A stretch of DNA of 64,000 bases. It comes from Bicyclus anynana (taxonomy: Eukaryota > Arthropoda > Insecta > Lepidoptera > Nymphalidae). Of this stretch, positions 1-10,881 are shown one piece after another. Within the stretch, counting starts at the first letter, position 1. Every line of letters begins with the position of its first letter. The position numbers and the translations under genes were made by a program. The notes beneath the pieces were generated by a model. It worked only from the letters and a program-made list of their open reading frames with translations, ran no database searches and was not told the origin of the DNA. The stretch lies in the NCBI RefSeq assembly GCF_947172395.1, contig NC_069108.1:2829501-2893500 (forward strand), given 5' to 3'.

Positions 1-334
1 TCGCATTTGTCGCATTTGTAATCTCTCTCTCCCATGTGAAAGAGTTTTTGATGTCTCAAAAGAAAGGATGGCCTGTTGAACTTTTTGCCGCAAGCACCGC
101 AAGTCGGCGCTGGTATTCCGTGTACAGCCTCCATGTGAGATCCTCTTTCACTTATCTTCACAAGTACGTTGCATATTTTACAAGGGCGATGCTCTTGACG
201 AACCATCAAGTGGACTGTAGTGTTGTGTACGCGGACTAGACTGCTGGTTTTGTAGCACTTCTTACATTTATTGCACATAAAGCTTCGGGTGCCATCCTGG
301 TTTCGCTTTAGAGTCATGATTTCGCTATCCTCGG
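1..334 (-). CDS. Zinc-finger cassette 23, B type, partial at window edge
   Basis: Seen: minus-strand reading frame from a 3' splice site (TTTCCAG, exon begins at 334 with two bases before codon GAG, phase 1) to the left window edge. It encodes finger 1 (helix contact positions -1,2,3,6 = T,S,L,V), degenerate finger 2 (SHMEAVHG), finger 3 (CGACGKKF; R,S,F,R) and the first cysteines of finger 4. There is no upstream coding exon. Its closest relative is the exon at 3945-4519, so it should be a terminal B exon and the splice partner of the donor-bearing exon at 1421-2007. Role inferred from the C2H2 family: sequence-specific DNA binding in the nucleus. Confidence 0.85.
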
Positions 335-504
335 CTGGAAAGAGATAAAAGATTCCGTTATTTTAAGAGTTAAAGAGCCAAAAAGTTTAGAAAATACACT
401 CAAGATCCTCTATTATACAACAGGTTCTTATATAATGTACTATTTGCTTTTAATCTTTTGATTTATTAGTCTTGGATATCTAAGAAACTCCACATATCAT
501 ATAT

Positions 505-655
505 ATCATCATCATCATCATATCAGCCGATGGACGTCTACTGCAGGACATAGACCTTTTGTAGGGACTTCCAAACATCACGATACTGAGCCACCTGCAT
601 CCAGCGAATCCCTGCCACTCGCTTGATGTCGTCAGTCCACCTGGTGGGTCGCCAA
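505..655 (-). mobile_element. RTE LINE 3' end fragment
   Basis: The reverse complement matches the last 140 bases of the RTE element ending at about 54742, including the terminal TGGACGTCCATCGGCTGAT-like stretch and a short ATG/ATC microsatellite tail. It is 5' truncated and minus orientated. Confidence 0.85.
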
Positions 656-699
656 AACTTTGTATGGACAGAACAAAGGATACGAAAATGTTGGAAACA

Positions 700-1196
700 T
701 TCGGGGCGTATACTTGCTAGGACAAATGATGGGTATGTTCAGAGCGTCTACCTATAACGCCAAAATAAAATGGAAATATTCTATCTGCTATATCGTTTAC
801 CTGCTATGATCAATGATAGGAATGTTTGGATCTTCTACCTACAACGACAAAATATGTTTGGAATACGACAAATGGTGGGAAATTTGGAGCGTCTAGCTAC
901 TAATTATGGCAATATGTGAAGCGCGGAGCATCTACATGCTAAGGCAAATGATGGGAATATTCGGTATTTCTACCTGCTACGACATATAATGGGAACATTC
1001 GGAAAGTCTGCCTGCTACGACAAATTATGAGAATATTTGGAGCATCTACCTGCTATGACAAATGCTGGGAATATTTGGAGCGTCTACCTATTAAGACATA
1101 TGTTGGGAATATTCGACGCGTCTACCTGCTACGACAAATGATGGGTATAGTTTCTGACTATACCCACCTACCGGCGTCTACCGGTTAAGGCAAATG
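700..1196. repeat. Diverged 38-bp minisatellite
   Basis: About a dozen degenerate copies of a unit containing GGAATATTTGGAGCG and CTACGACAAATGATG, the same family as the homogeneous array at 4911-5404. Both lie in the intron between an A exon and its B exon. Confidence 0.75.
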
Positions 1197-1420
1197 ATGA
1201 AAATCCGTCTAATTGAACCAGAAAATAACGTGGACATACATACAGACAGGCAAGAAAATTAAAAACAATACTTTTGTGTTGCTCATTTCTGATCGAATCA
1301 AATCGTTTTTTTTAATTTTGTACAATGTACAGACATTCGATTTCTGCTCTCTTATTACAATAAAGATAGATAAAGATCTCAACAAGTCAATAAAACTAGC
1401 ATAAATTTAAACAAACACAA

Positions 1421-2007
1421 TTATTTACCTTTCACGCCCGACTTCACTCCAGGATGTTTTCTAGTCAGGTGACAGTGCAAATGTGACTTGTGAGTAAACG
1501 CCTGCCCACAATCAGGACACACATAAGGGCGTATATTCGAATGCAACAACATATGCCTCGATAATATATCCTTTCCCTTAAACGATTTCTTACATACATC
1601 GCAGACAAACTGTCTTTCTTCATCGTGGATCTTTTTATGCAATTTTAACTGTTTTGCGTTTATGCATGCGTGATTGCATTTATCGCATTTAAAGTTTTGT
1701 CTGGATTGACAACGTTTTTCATGACGCATAACTTCTGACGGAAAGTTGAACTTTTTGCCACAAGCGCCGCAAGTTGGCGCTGGTCGTCCGTGTTCTGCCT
1801 CCATGTGAGACGCTCTGTCACGTGCGTTCACTTTCATATTGCATATATGACAGCAGCTATGCTGGGGGCGTGACTTCTTCAAGTGGACATAAATGTTGTG
1901 TTGACGAAGTTCTGAATTGGTTTTGAAGAACTCCTTACATTTCTTACACTCGAGTGTTTGCGTGTCCTCCGCTTTCCGCATTAGCGTGGAGATCTCGTTA
2001 ACTTCGC
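1421..2007 (-). CDS. Zinc-finger cassette 22, A type (internal or terminal exon)
   Basis: Seen: acceptor TTTCTAG, exon starting GC|GAA (phase 1). Six fingers: residues about 20-42 (T,S,E,Q), 52-72 (degenerate, 11 residues between Cys2 and His1), 79-100 (C2HC, ending RHEKRC; F,S,E,R), 107-127 (N,K,Q,L), 135-155 (G,D,I,R) and 163-184 (H,S,H,C). The tail VKGK* overlaps a strong donor AAAG|GTAAAT at 1429/1428. Spliced there, the exon is 1429-2007, 579 nt, phase 1 at both ends. Inference: either a six-finger terminal product, or an in-frame fusion to the B exon ending at 334. The finger-6 helix differs from that of terminal cassettes. Confidence 0.88.
1424..1430 (-). other. 5' splice donor of A exon 22
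   Basis: AAAG|GTAAAT on the minus strand, exon base 1429, intron from 1428. It fits the insect donor consensus, splits a codon after base 1, and is conserved at the same place in all four A exons. Confidence 0.7.
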
Positions 2008-2261
2008 CTAGAAAGAGATAAAATATGCCATTATCTAACAGTTAACTTATAATCAATTAAGGATAATGGTAAATTATTTTTTTTAAAAGCTTCAAAAGCC
2101 ATTGTATAGTCTTTTTTCGTTGATGTAGCCGGTATTAAATTGGATACATAAGTATGTAAGACTAAGGCTAAGGTTAATAGTTAACTAGTTTTGATGGATG
2201 TAATAAAAACAAGCCTTTTATACATTGCCATGCATATACTTACCTACTATACCAAGATCTC

Positions 2262-2465
2262 AAAGCAGTCAGACACAGCTTATTGTGACAAAGATGAAAC
2301 CTTAGGTTTTCAGTAAACAGGTACCAGGTGAGAAAGGTAACTAAAAAGTGGTACACAGCTAAAATTCACATGGCTGATGCACAAAGACGAAAGTATTCAA
2401 AGCACATGAGACGCTAATGAAAACCTAAGGTTTCATCTTTGTGAAAATAAGCTGTTTCAGATAGC
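2262..2465. repeat. Foldback element, about 40-bp imperfect arms
   Basis: The sequence around 2276-2316 (AGCTTATTGTGACAAAGATG onward) is repeated inverted at about 2416-2455, with a loop near 100 nt. The homology extends more weakly outward. It resembles a small foldback MITE. Confidence 0.65.
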
Positions 2466-2882
2466 TCTGGAATCTTACTCTATATTAGGTATATCAGATT
2501 TGGATATCAATGAGGATTTTAAAGCTTTTATCTAAACCCGTGCCATAATTTTCCAATTATCATATATTTTATTCACCGATCAAAAAAAGGAGATGGTTCT
2601 CAATTCGACGCGTTAGTTTTTTTAAATGTTTTTTTAAATAGTAGTTACCTCATAATTTCTTTACTTTATTTTTAAAATTATTTTAACAGTTATTTTTTTT
2701 TTCTTTAAAAGGGTTTAGATTAGTCCTATTTCCTTTTCATGAAAATCGGTTAAGTATTTTGTTGTTAAAACTAAAATGACTGAAATAAGTGAACGAAATT
2801 GCCCATACTGTTTCGTTAACGGTCACTATGTTAAAACACGCTAAAATGAAAAATTTAAAATCTTTTTAACAAAATATGTTGT

Positions 2883-2931
2883 TTTTCACTTTTTAGAGTA
2901 ATGTATCTGACATTACTCTAAAAAGTGAAAA
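2883..2931. repeat. Perfect 22-bp hairpin
   Basis: Left arm 2883-2904 (TTTTCACTTTTTAGAGTAAT then GT) pairs perfectly with 2910-2931 around the 5-nt loop ATCTG. Confidence 0.85.
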
Positions 2932-3089
2932 TAACATAATTCCTATGTCCATTCAAAAACAAAATAAACTTCAAGAGCCTATTTGGCATATAGCACCGCC
3001 TTCAAACCGATCAATAGAAAAGACATAGGTACGATATTATTTTTCGCTGTTTAGAGTCTTTGAAGTCGATTAATTTTTTTTGTTAAAAT

Positions 3090-3150
3090 CAATCTCGCCT
3101 GATGGCGAGAAGTGGCGGAAGTGAAGCGGGCTAACTTGTAAGCGCGCGAG
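3090..3150 (-). mobile_element. SINE 3' fragment
   Basis: CTCGCCTGATGGCGAG and GAAGCGGGCTAACTTGTA match the 3' part of the tRNA-derived SINE seen complete at 33527-33860, in minus orientation. Confidence 0.6.
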
Positions 3151-3445
3151 CGCGTATATTCAAATGTATCAACTTTGGCAAAACAGCCTTCCACTTTTTT
3201 GTTACACCGAACGATTTGTTGTCGCGTTGCAACGACGCCGCCGCATTTCAATTTACATGTTTTTAATAAATAGTACGTGCCAACATGCCAACGTTTTTGA
3301 CCAACTACAGCACTGGAAGTCCAAAATACTTTAAGCTTTTCTTCATACCGATATTAAATGCGTTAAAAAATAAAATCATTGCTTATAATATAATATTTTA
3401 AAGTACAGTAGATATCATCTAGAAAATGGTACTGTAGTACAAAAA

Positions 3446-3810
3446 TAAAAAAAAAAAAAAAAAATCTTTATTGACCAAAAATATATACAAAAAACCATAA
3501 CATTGCCTGTGGTCTCCACACTAGATTGATCTGTATCGTGGAGACCAGGTAGGATTTTCTAATGCTTTCCGTTGGACTAGCACTAATGACAAAAATTACA
3601 ATAAATAGGACTACATTACAAAAAGAAATACATTACAAAAAAGAAAAGTAAAGTAAAACAGTAAGCGGAAACGTTAGATAGGTGTACACAATTATTTTAG
3701 CTTATTTCATATTTGCATTGAGTAATTCTTCGGTGTCTGTATAAATTTAACTTATTAACCAATTTGTTATTGTTAGACTTGCCTGATTTACTGAGAGGTT
3801 GCAAAGATCA
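3446..3810 (-). mobile_element. LINE 3' end with poly(A), 5' truncated
   Basis: On the minus strand an open C-terminal stretch (ending in codons for ITQCKYEIS*) is followed by a stem-loop GGTCTCCAC/GTGGAGACC, then AATAAAGA and a run of about 19 A. This is the form of a Jockey-like LINE end. Clade not certain. Confidence 0.5.
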
Positions 3811-3922
3811 CAGGACCTTGCAACAAAGTTGTAGACTTTTCGACATATGGTGTGAATCGTCGAGCGAACTCAGTTTTCAGTCAAACAATAAAACAATCAG
3901 TATATTATTGGGATAGGATTAC

Positions 3923-3928
3923 TTTATT
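3923..3928 (-). terminator. Candidate poly(A) signal of cassette 21
   Basis: AATAAA on the minus strand, about 17 nt past the stop codon at 3945. It suggests this B exon is truly 3' terminal. Cleavage site not visible. Confidence 0.45.
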
Positions 3929-3944
3929 TGATAAGTAAATTTAA

Positions 3945-4519
3945 TTAAGCTGAAGTAACTCCTGGATGTCTTCTACTAACATGGTACCGCAAACTTGACT
4001 TCTGCACAAACGACTGTCCACAAGCCGGACACACGTGAGCGCGTATATTCAAATGTATCAACATATGCCTTCGCAATACAGACTTCCACTTGTACGCTTT
4101 GTTACACACTTCACACACAAACGGTCTTTCTTCCTCGTGGGACATTTTGTGCATATTCAAATGGAAGGCTGTTAAGCTTGCGTAATCGCATTTATCGCAT
4201 TTGTAATCTCTTTCTCTCATGTGAAAGAATTTTTGATGTCTTAAAAGTAAGCATGTATTCGGGAACTTCTTTCCGCAGGCGCCGCAAGTTGGCACTGGTA
4301 CGCCGTGCACTGCCTCCATGTGAGACGCCCTTTCACCTATCTTTACTGGTGCTTTGCAGAGTTTACAGCAATTATACTGTCGAGCATTCATCAAGTGGAC
4401 TGAAGTGTTGTGTACGCGGACTTGGGTGCTAGTTTTGTAGCATTTCCCACATTTATTGCACATGTAACTTTGCGTGCCGTCCTCGTTTCGCTTAAGGGTG
4501 ACGATTTCGCTGTCCGCAG
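3945..4519 (-). CDS. Zinc-finger cassette 21, B type terminal exon
   Basis: Seen: acceptor TTTCTAG, exon starting CT|GCG (phase 1), 191 codons including the stop. Fingers and contact residues: F1 T,T,Q,V; F2 degenerate (ASHMEAVHG); F3 N,C,L,R; F4 T,F,H,M with the B-type signature DKCDYASL; F5 W,S,V,R; F6 Q,S,S,Y. It ends HPGVTSA* with no donor, and AATAAA follows closely. The paired A exon lies 1.1 kb upstream in transcription (5597-6198), and the intron between carries the 38-bp minisatellite. Inferred nuclear DNA-binding module. Confidence 0.9.
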
Positions 4520-4699
4520 CTAGAAAGAGATAGAAAATTCTATTATCTTAAGAATTAAAGAGCCAAAGTTTTATAAAATACACTTGAGAAGAACCCTTTT
4601 GATTTCTTAGTCTTGGAAAGCTCCATATATGCCCCAATACGGGAAATTAATGTTGGGAAAATTTGAAGCGTATACTTGTTACGACAACTGATGAGATTT

Positions 4700-5420
4700 C
4701 AATCTTGGGGAAAACAAATGATGGGAATATTTGAAACGTCTACATGCTACGACAAATGATGGGAATATTTGGAGCGTCTACATGCTACGACAAATTATTG
4801 GAATATTTGGAACTTCTACGTGCTACGACAAATGATGGGAATATGTGGTGCTTCTCTCACGGTTACGACAAATGATGGGAATATTTGGAACGTCTACGTG
4901 CTACGACAAACAATAGGAATATTTGGAACGTCTACGTGCTACGACAAACAATAGGAATATTTGGAACGTCTACGTGCTACGACAAACAATAGGAATATTT
5001 GGAACGTCTACGTGCTACGACAAACAATAGGAATATTTGGAACGTCTACGTGCTACGACAAACAATAGGAATATTTGGAACGTCTACGTGCTACGACAAA
5101 CAATAGGAATATTTGGAACGTCTACGTGCTACGACAAACAATAGGAATATTTGGAACGTCTACGTGCTACGACAAACAATAGGAATATTTGGAATGTCTA
5201 CGTGCTACGACAAACAATAGGAATATTTGGAACGTCTACGTGCTACGACAAACAATAGGAATATTTGGAACGTCTACGTGCTACGACAAACAATAGGAAT
5301 ATTTGGAACGTCTACGTGCTACGACAAACAATAGGAATATTTGGAACGTCTACGTGCTACGACAAACAATAGGAATATTTGGAACGTCTACGTACTACGA
5401 CAAATGATGGAAATATTTGG
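4700..5420. repeat. 38-bp minisatellite, 13 near-perfect units plus diverged flank
   Basis: Units start CAATAGGAATATTTGGAACG and end CTACGACAAA. 4911-5404 is exactly 13 x 38 bp with very few substitutions. Four to five diverged units precede it from about 4700. It lies wholly in the A-B intron between 5620 and 4519. Confidence 0.95.
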
Positions 5421-5596
5421 TGCCGGCTACCGGCTACGAATAATGATTAAATAATCTAAGAGTCTACCTGCTGGGAATTCGGAGCGATGTGCGTGCGTGC
5501 AAGGATTATGCTTTTCAATATTTCCTTATTTCATAATATATAATAGTAGTTTATTAAGGATAAAGATTTCAACAAGTTATTAAACCTTGAATTAAT

Positions 5597-6198
5597 TTAA
5601 GCAACCATCTCATATTTACCTTTCCTGGCCGACTTCACTTCAGGATGTTTTCTAGTAAGATGACCGTTTAATTTTTCCTTGCGAGTAAACGACCGCCCAC
5701 AATGGGGACACACATAAGGGCGCACATTCGAATGCATCAACATATGAATTGACACGTAACCCTTTGTCTTAAACGATTTCTTACATACATCGCAGGAAAA
5801 CGGTTTTTCTTCCTCGTGGATCTTTTTATGCAATTTTAATTGATTTGCGTTTGTGCATGCGTGATTGCATTTATCGCATTTGAAGTTCTGTGTTTTGAAA
5901 CAGCGTCGTTCATGGCTTAAAACATCTGACGGACAGTTGAACTTTTTGCCGCATACGCCGCAGGTCGGCGCTGGTCGTCCGTGTTCTGTCTCCATGTGAG
6001 ACGCTCTTTCACGTTTGATCACTTGCATATTGCATATATGACAGCGACCATGCTGTGAACGGGGCTTCTTCAAGTGGACGTAAGTGTTGTGCTTGTGCAG
6101 TTCTGAATTGGTTTTGAAGCGCTTCTTACATTTCTTGCACTTATATGGTCGCGTCTCCTTGTATTCTTGCTTTATCGTGGATGTCTCGTTATCCTCGC
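5597..6198 (-). CDS. Zinc-finger cassette 20, A type
   Basis: Seen: acceptor TTTTTATAG, exon GC|GAG (phase 1). Fingers: F1 T,S,E,K; F2 degenerate (ASHMETEHG); F3 C2HC (SHERRC; C,S,D,S); F4 N,N,Q,L with the KCNHAC signature; F5 T,G,Y,I; F6 R,E,K,G. Donor AAAG|GTAAAT at 5620/5619 makes a 579-nt symmetric exon. Read-through adds KYEMVA*. Its nearest relative is cassette 22. Inference: joins in frame to cassette 21, giving twelve fingers. Confidence 0.88.
5615..5621 (-). other. 5' splice donor of A exon 20
   Basis: AAAG|GTAAAT with exon base 5620. Same phase and position as in the other A exons. Confidence 0.7.
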
Positions 6199-6464
6199 CT
6201 ATAAAAAGATGAAAGATGTTATTAATTAATAGTTTACTTTTGAGCATTCAAGGGCAGAGAAGATTTTTTTGTAAAAGCTTCAAAAACTTTCATTTGAAAT
6301 TGATTTGTTAGTACGTTAGGTGAGCATGTTTAGATCAAAGGAGGTTGGCGAAAGTGGGAGTAACACTCTGAAGTGTCGTACACTCATAAATTTGTATTGA
6401 TTAAAACTATTATTTTGAAAGATGCTTGTAAAAAAAATATTGAAAGTTTACAGAACGGGAATTT

Positions 6465-7870
6465 ATTTTATTTTTTTTATTTTATTTTTATTTTATTTTA
6501 TTGAGGGCTTACAAACAACATCATAGTACACAATCATATTATCATGTTAGTAATATAAATAAAAATTATAACTATGACACCAGCTTCGGAAACCACAGAT
6601 TACAATACTATAAAGTAGACTACTACGTACCTAAATACTTTATATAAAATTATTACAAACAAATTAAAAAAAAATTAAATTGAAAAGTGAATAAAAAAAA
6701 ATGGATGAAAGAAAAGACTATAGACTAAAACTAAATTATTAATTAACTAATAGCTATAAACTCTGTAAGCGTTTTATAACCAACCTCTTGAAGGTACCTA
6801 CACGTGTAGAAAAAATATCAATATTATTGAAGCACTCATTGTAAGATTGCGTCATTCTATATAATGGAGAACGTTTGCCCGCATTTGTACGGCAGTTGGT
6901 GGTAGCAAAGAGCTGATGCGTTCGAACACTTCGCATTCGAGCCCTGAGTGGTACTTTGTAACAAATTTTGCGCGTTAGGGCTACACAATCGTACTTATTA
7001 TTACATAAATCATACAAGAGCATGACTTCGAGTTGCTTTCGTCTACACTTTAAGCCTAGTATATCATATTTTTCAAGAAGTTGGTTATAAGAAAGGTAAC
7101 TCCGAGTACATTTATAGTGCATCCTGCGTAGAAATTTTTTTTGTACTGTCTCGAGGCTCTTTACATATTTATCATAAAACGGATTCCAAATACAAACACC
7201 GTATTCTAATTGAGAACGATTTAGTGATTTGTATAAATGTAAATACGTTGCAGTTCTTTTAAAACCATTACTTGCTCTCATTACAAAACCATACATTCTA
7301 TATGCTTTATTAATTATGTTTTGAACATGTATATCAAAATGTAATTTACAATCCAACGTTATTCCCAAGTCCTTAATACTGTCAACCTTTTCAAGGCTAA
7401 CACTATCAAGTGAGTATGTTACATTGCTAATATTCTTTTTTTTTAGTAAAAATTATATGTTTACATTTATTTAAACTTAAGCTTAATTTATTTTCAGAAC
7501 AGTATGCCGTGAAGCTATTTAAATCTGCCTGTAGAAGGGAGTGATCATCTGGTGTTTCTATAGTTTTAAATATTTTAAGATCATCTGCATAAAGAAGAAA
7601 GTTACTATATTTGAAGCATTTATGAATATCGTTTATGAATAAAATAAACAAAAGTGGTCCTAATATTGATCCTTGAGGTACGCCAGAAGTGATCACAACC
7701 GTCTTTGAGCTAAAACCACTGATAATCACTGTTTGAGTGCGATTTGTTATGTACGATTTGAACCATCGCCACAGATCACCACGTATACCGTTATATGCTA
7801 ATTTTTCAAGTAGCCGTTTATGGTCCACTCTATCAAAAGCCTTCTGAAAGTCTGTGTAAATGCTATCTGT
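6465..7870 (-). mobile_element. Jockey/CR1-like LINE, 5' truncated, frameshifted
   Basis: Minus-strand reverse transcriptase fragment. The part at 7427-7870 has SGVPQGSILGPLLF and the catalytic LLYADD motif. The part at 6754-7434 is the thumb and C-terminal region. The frame shifts in an A-run near 7434-7446, so it is dead. The 3' end is a (TAAAA)n-like tail at about 6465-6505. The 5' part, including the endonuclease, is missing. Confidence 0.9.
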
Positions 7871-9154
7871 TTGTTTGTTATTGTCAATATTTGGATTATA
7901 TTGGAATCAAAAGAAAAGAAGTACATTTTATTAACAAAAAAAGTCGTCCGTCGTATTTATGAAGCAATCACGAGTTGTATGTCAGTATTGTCACATTTAT
8001 GTATAAATAGGGTAGGTATCTATTAATTTAAGGTATATCCGTTTTTCCTGCTTTTTAAGACTGCTTACCATTTACTTATTTCTTAGTTTAATCCCGACAA
8101 ACAACAATTAATACGTTTCCATTACGCACGCGTCTTCTATCAGCTAGTCCCAAAATACATGCAATCTCGCCATTCTCTTTTCGAAAAAACCATTCCTTAG
8201 ACCTCATTCGCACGAGAGTTTTTTTAACGGACGTTAAAAAGTACAACAAATACATTCCCAAGTGTAAGTTCACACGACAGTGTTTTTAAAACACGACCCT
8301 ATTTTTCGAACAATGTTGCATTTTCAATTTTGGTTGGAAATAGACTAGAAAGGAAGGATAGGAAGAAAACTAGAAAGATGTATGGAAATGACATTCGCTA
8401 TCGACAGGTCATGTGATCAAGATCTGTCATTCCCAAACATTTTTCTAGTTATCGAAACGTTTGCGATCGTAGAAAGAGAATCGACGTGCCACTTGGCGAC
8501 AGGGGAAGGTTATGCAATGCATTTTTAATACATAATTTGCAAATTAGTTAAATTTTTTTAATAAAATAACACGACGGTGTCGTACCCGTCACAAATATCC
8601 CAAACATGTTTTATTGTAGGCACGCAGAGCACGGAACATCGTGTCTTATGTTTTTAATAATAAAACTAAAACTAAAAAACTAAAACTAAAGAAATAAGAT
8701 GACAGTATTTATTCTTATATATTCTTAATATATTAAGATTATTGATTATTATAGTAATTTACATAACTGTTGTTAGTGTTAAATTTTGAAATACAAATTA
8801 TGAAAAAAGTTTGTATATGCGAATGTCAAGAAGACGCGTGTTTTTTTTAAGAGTTGCACCGGCTTCACACGTTTTTTTTTCATTACGATGCGTTAAAAAA
8901 TTAAATAATTGCTCAGAGAGCTCTTTTTTTCTAGTGATAGAAACAGCGCCATCTAGTGGAACTCCTGCACAACTGTTTCAATTCCATATAAATTCGCGTA
9001 TACGTTAACGCCATAATAACATTATGAAAACATTGTAAACTCCCACTAGGTACACAGAATATTTTGGAGTACACTACCATCTTGAAGATGGTACTGCAAA
9101 AAAAAAACATTTACACTCTTTTTTTACATTTTTTTATTTCGTATTTTATAAATC
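7871..9154. other. Inter-cassette region without genes
   Basis: AT-rich. It contains short repeated motifs (ACACGACAGTGTTTTTAAAA near 8272 and a related stretch near 8825), a TAAAACTAAAACTAA-rich stretch near 8655, and half of a foldback element at 8925-9060. Nothing coding is supported. Confidence 0.5.
8925..9060. mobile_element. Half copy of foldback MITE
   Basis: Shares GCGCCATCTAGTGGAACT, TTTCAATTCCATATAAATTC and CTCCCACTAGG with the right halves of the elements near 62.4 and 62.9 kb. The left arm is missing. Confidence 0.7.
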
Positions 9155-9709
9155 TTATTTAACTCCAGGATGTTTTCTACTAATATGGTACCGCAAATCC
9201 GACCACTGAACAAACGATTGTCGACAAGTCGGACACACATAAGCGCGTAAATCCGAATGTACTAACATATGACTTAGCAACATATCCTTCCATTTATACG
9301 ACTTATTACACACATCGCAGACAAACGGCCTTTCCTCTGTGTGGGTCATTTGATCATTTCGTGCCTTTTCAAATGGCACGCAGTTAAGCTGGCATAACCA
9401 CATTCATCGCATTTGTAATCTCTCTCCCTTTTGTGAAACTGCTTTTGGTGACGAAAAAGTTCCACCGGACAGTTGAACTTTTTGTCGCACGCGCCGAAAG
9501 ATGGCGCTGGCTTTCCGTGCACCGTCTCCATGTGGTGCGCTCTGTCACTTGGACGTTGCAGATGCTGCAGATGAAATTCTGTGGACGCGACATCTTCAAG
9601 TGGACGTAAGCGTCGTGCAGGGTGACATTTTGTTTGGTTTTGAACCTCTTCCCACATTTCTCGAACGGTCGCGTGCCGTCGTCTAGCCAGACGGTTTCGA
9701 TATCTTCTC
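9155..9709 (-). pseudogene. Decayed zinc-finger cassette 19, B type
   Basis: Seen: acceptor TTTATAG and phase-1 start remain, but the frame is broken twice. One shift falls before finger 2 (near 9540-9560) and one after finger 4 (near 9350-9365, where about 7 extra bases repeat AAATGA). Finger 1 has lost its first cysteine (RPFEKCGKRF) and finger 3 has Phe for a zinc cysteine (SFGACDKKF). Fingers 5-6 are still readable (F5 Y..W K D M, F6 Q,S,D,Y). It is a B exon without an A partner. Probably non-functional, or truncated if spliced. Confidence 0.85.
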
Positions 9710-9894
9710 CTATAAACAGATAATAAATGTTATTGTTGCAGAGCAGGTTGGGCGGCGAGGCGCATTGCGAGGGGAGCTCAAAAAACACAACAGCTGATGA
9801 CTAACTTTAATCTATATCTTCAATCAATATCTTTTTTCAAGGTTGTGCCAAACATGACAAAGTGGTTTTTGATGCTTCAACTACTTTAGTTTTG

Positions 9895-10250
9895 ACTAGC
9901 AAACACTCGCGACTTCGTCCGCGTGGCTATCAATGTATACTTTCAACCATTATTTCACCCCCTTCTTATTTTATTTTTGCAATAAAAAATATCCTATAAC
10001 ATTCTCCGTATTATGGTCTTAAACCGTGCCAAGTTTCATTTGAATTTATTCAGTACTTTCAGCGTGATGTCCGAATAACAAAAAAACACACAAAAACAGA
10101 CAAACAGACAGACAGACAAAAAATCGAAAAAAAATATTTTTAGCTTCAGTATCGATTATATAATGCCCTAATAAATTTTCAAAATATCTTCAATGTACAG
10201 AATGTATAAAATACACTGAATTCGTATTATAAGTATAGATTCTAGATCGC
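9895..10250 (+). repeat. Common lepidopteran-style dispersed repeat
   Basis: Starts near CTCGCGACTTCGTCCGCGTG, continues with ATTATGGTCTTAAACCGTGCC and ends ATTATAAGTATAGATT. Related copies lie at about 42755-42890 with 43300-43665, and shorter relatives at 36235, 48325 and 50350. Class not assigned. Confidence 0.6.
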
Positions 10251-10599
10251 GCTAGGAATACACTATGCCACGGTAACGTTTGGTTTAAGTAAAATCTCAA
10301 ATTTGCGAATAATTGTATAGAATTCGACCAGTATAAATATAGATTAAAAACTAAGACAAGATTAAGATTAAGATAAGATTTATATTAGTATTAAGTGAAA
10401 TTAGTATATTTATTTATTTATTGTAATTTGTAAAGAAAAATAAAGAAAAATGTACAGCGTTACTACACATAAAATTATACAAAATTTCCTTAAAGTATAG
10501 CTTATTACAGATTTTTCATAATTTAAAAACAATCTTAAAATACATTGAAATTGATGTTTTAGGAATGTGTGTGTAATTACATTAAAAACAAATTATCCT

Positions 10600-10865
10600 A
10601 CTAATATTATAAACTCGAAAATTTGTATGGATGTTTGGATGTGTGTTTGTTTGGATGTTTGTTACTCTTTAACGCCGCTACTACTGAAGCGATTTGGCAG
10701 AAATTTGGAATGGAATTTTACTCTGGATTAACACATAGGCTACTTTTTATCCCAAAAATCCATGGTTTTCATGGTCTTGATAGGTTTCTCACACATCCAT
10801 ACATATTCAAGTAATTATGGATTTTTAAAAGGTAACCCGGCAGAAATCGGCTTTTATGGACTCTT
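10600..10865 (-). repeat. Dispersed repeat, same broad family
   Basis: Contains CTACTGAAGCGATTTGGCAG, GGATTAACACATAGGCTACT and AAAATCCATGG. Similar to 17520-17815 and 28035-28275. Non-coding despite a short open frame. Confidence 0.6.
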
Positions 10866-10881
10866 CATCGCTGATATTTAG

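Larger units (their letters stand above)
2008..3944. other. Inter-cassette region, AT-rich, repeats only
   Basis: No supported coding sequence. It holds two hairpins (2262-2465 and 2883-2931), a GACTTCAAA-type MITE remnant around 2940-3080, a SINE fragment (3090-3150) and a LINE 3' end (3446-3810), each listed separately where supported. Confidence 0.6.

Noticed and set aside
1421..2007. Internal ATG codons as true starts of separate small zinc-finger genes
   Set aside because: The coding frame continues upstream of the Met to the splice acceptor, and conserved residues precede the Met in sister cassettes.
4700..5420. Regular repeats resembling a CRISPR array
   Set aside because: The units are head-to-tail with no variable spacers, and the context is an animal intron.
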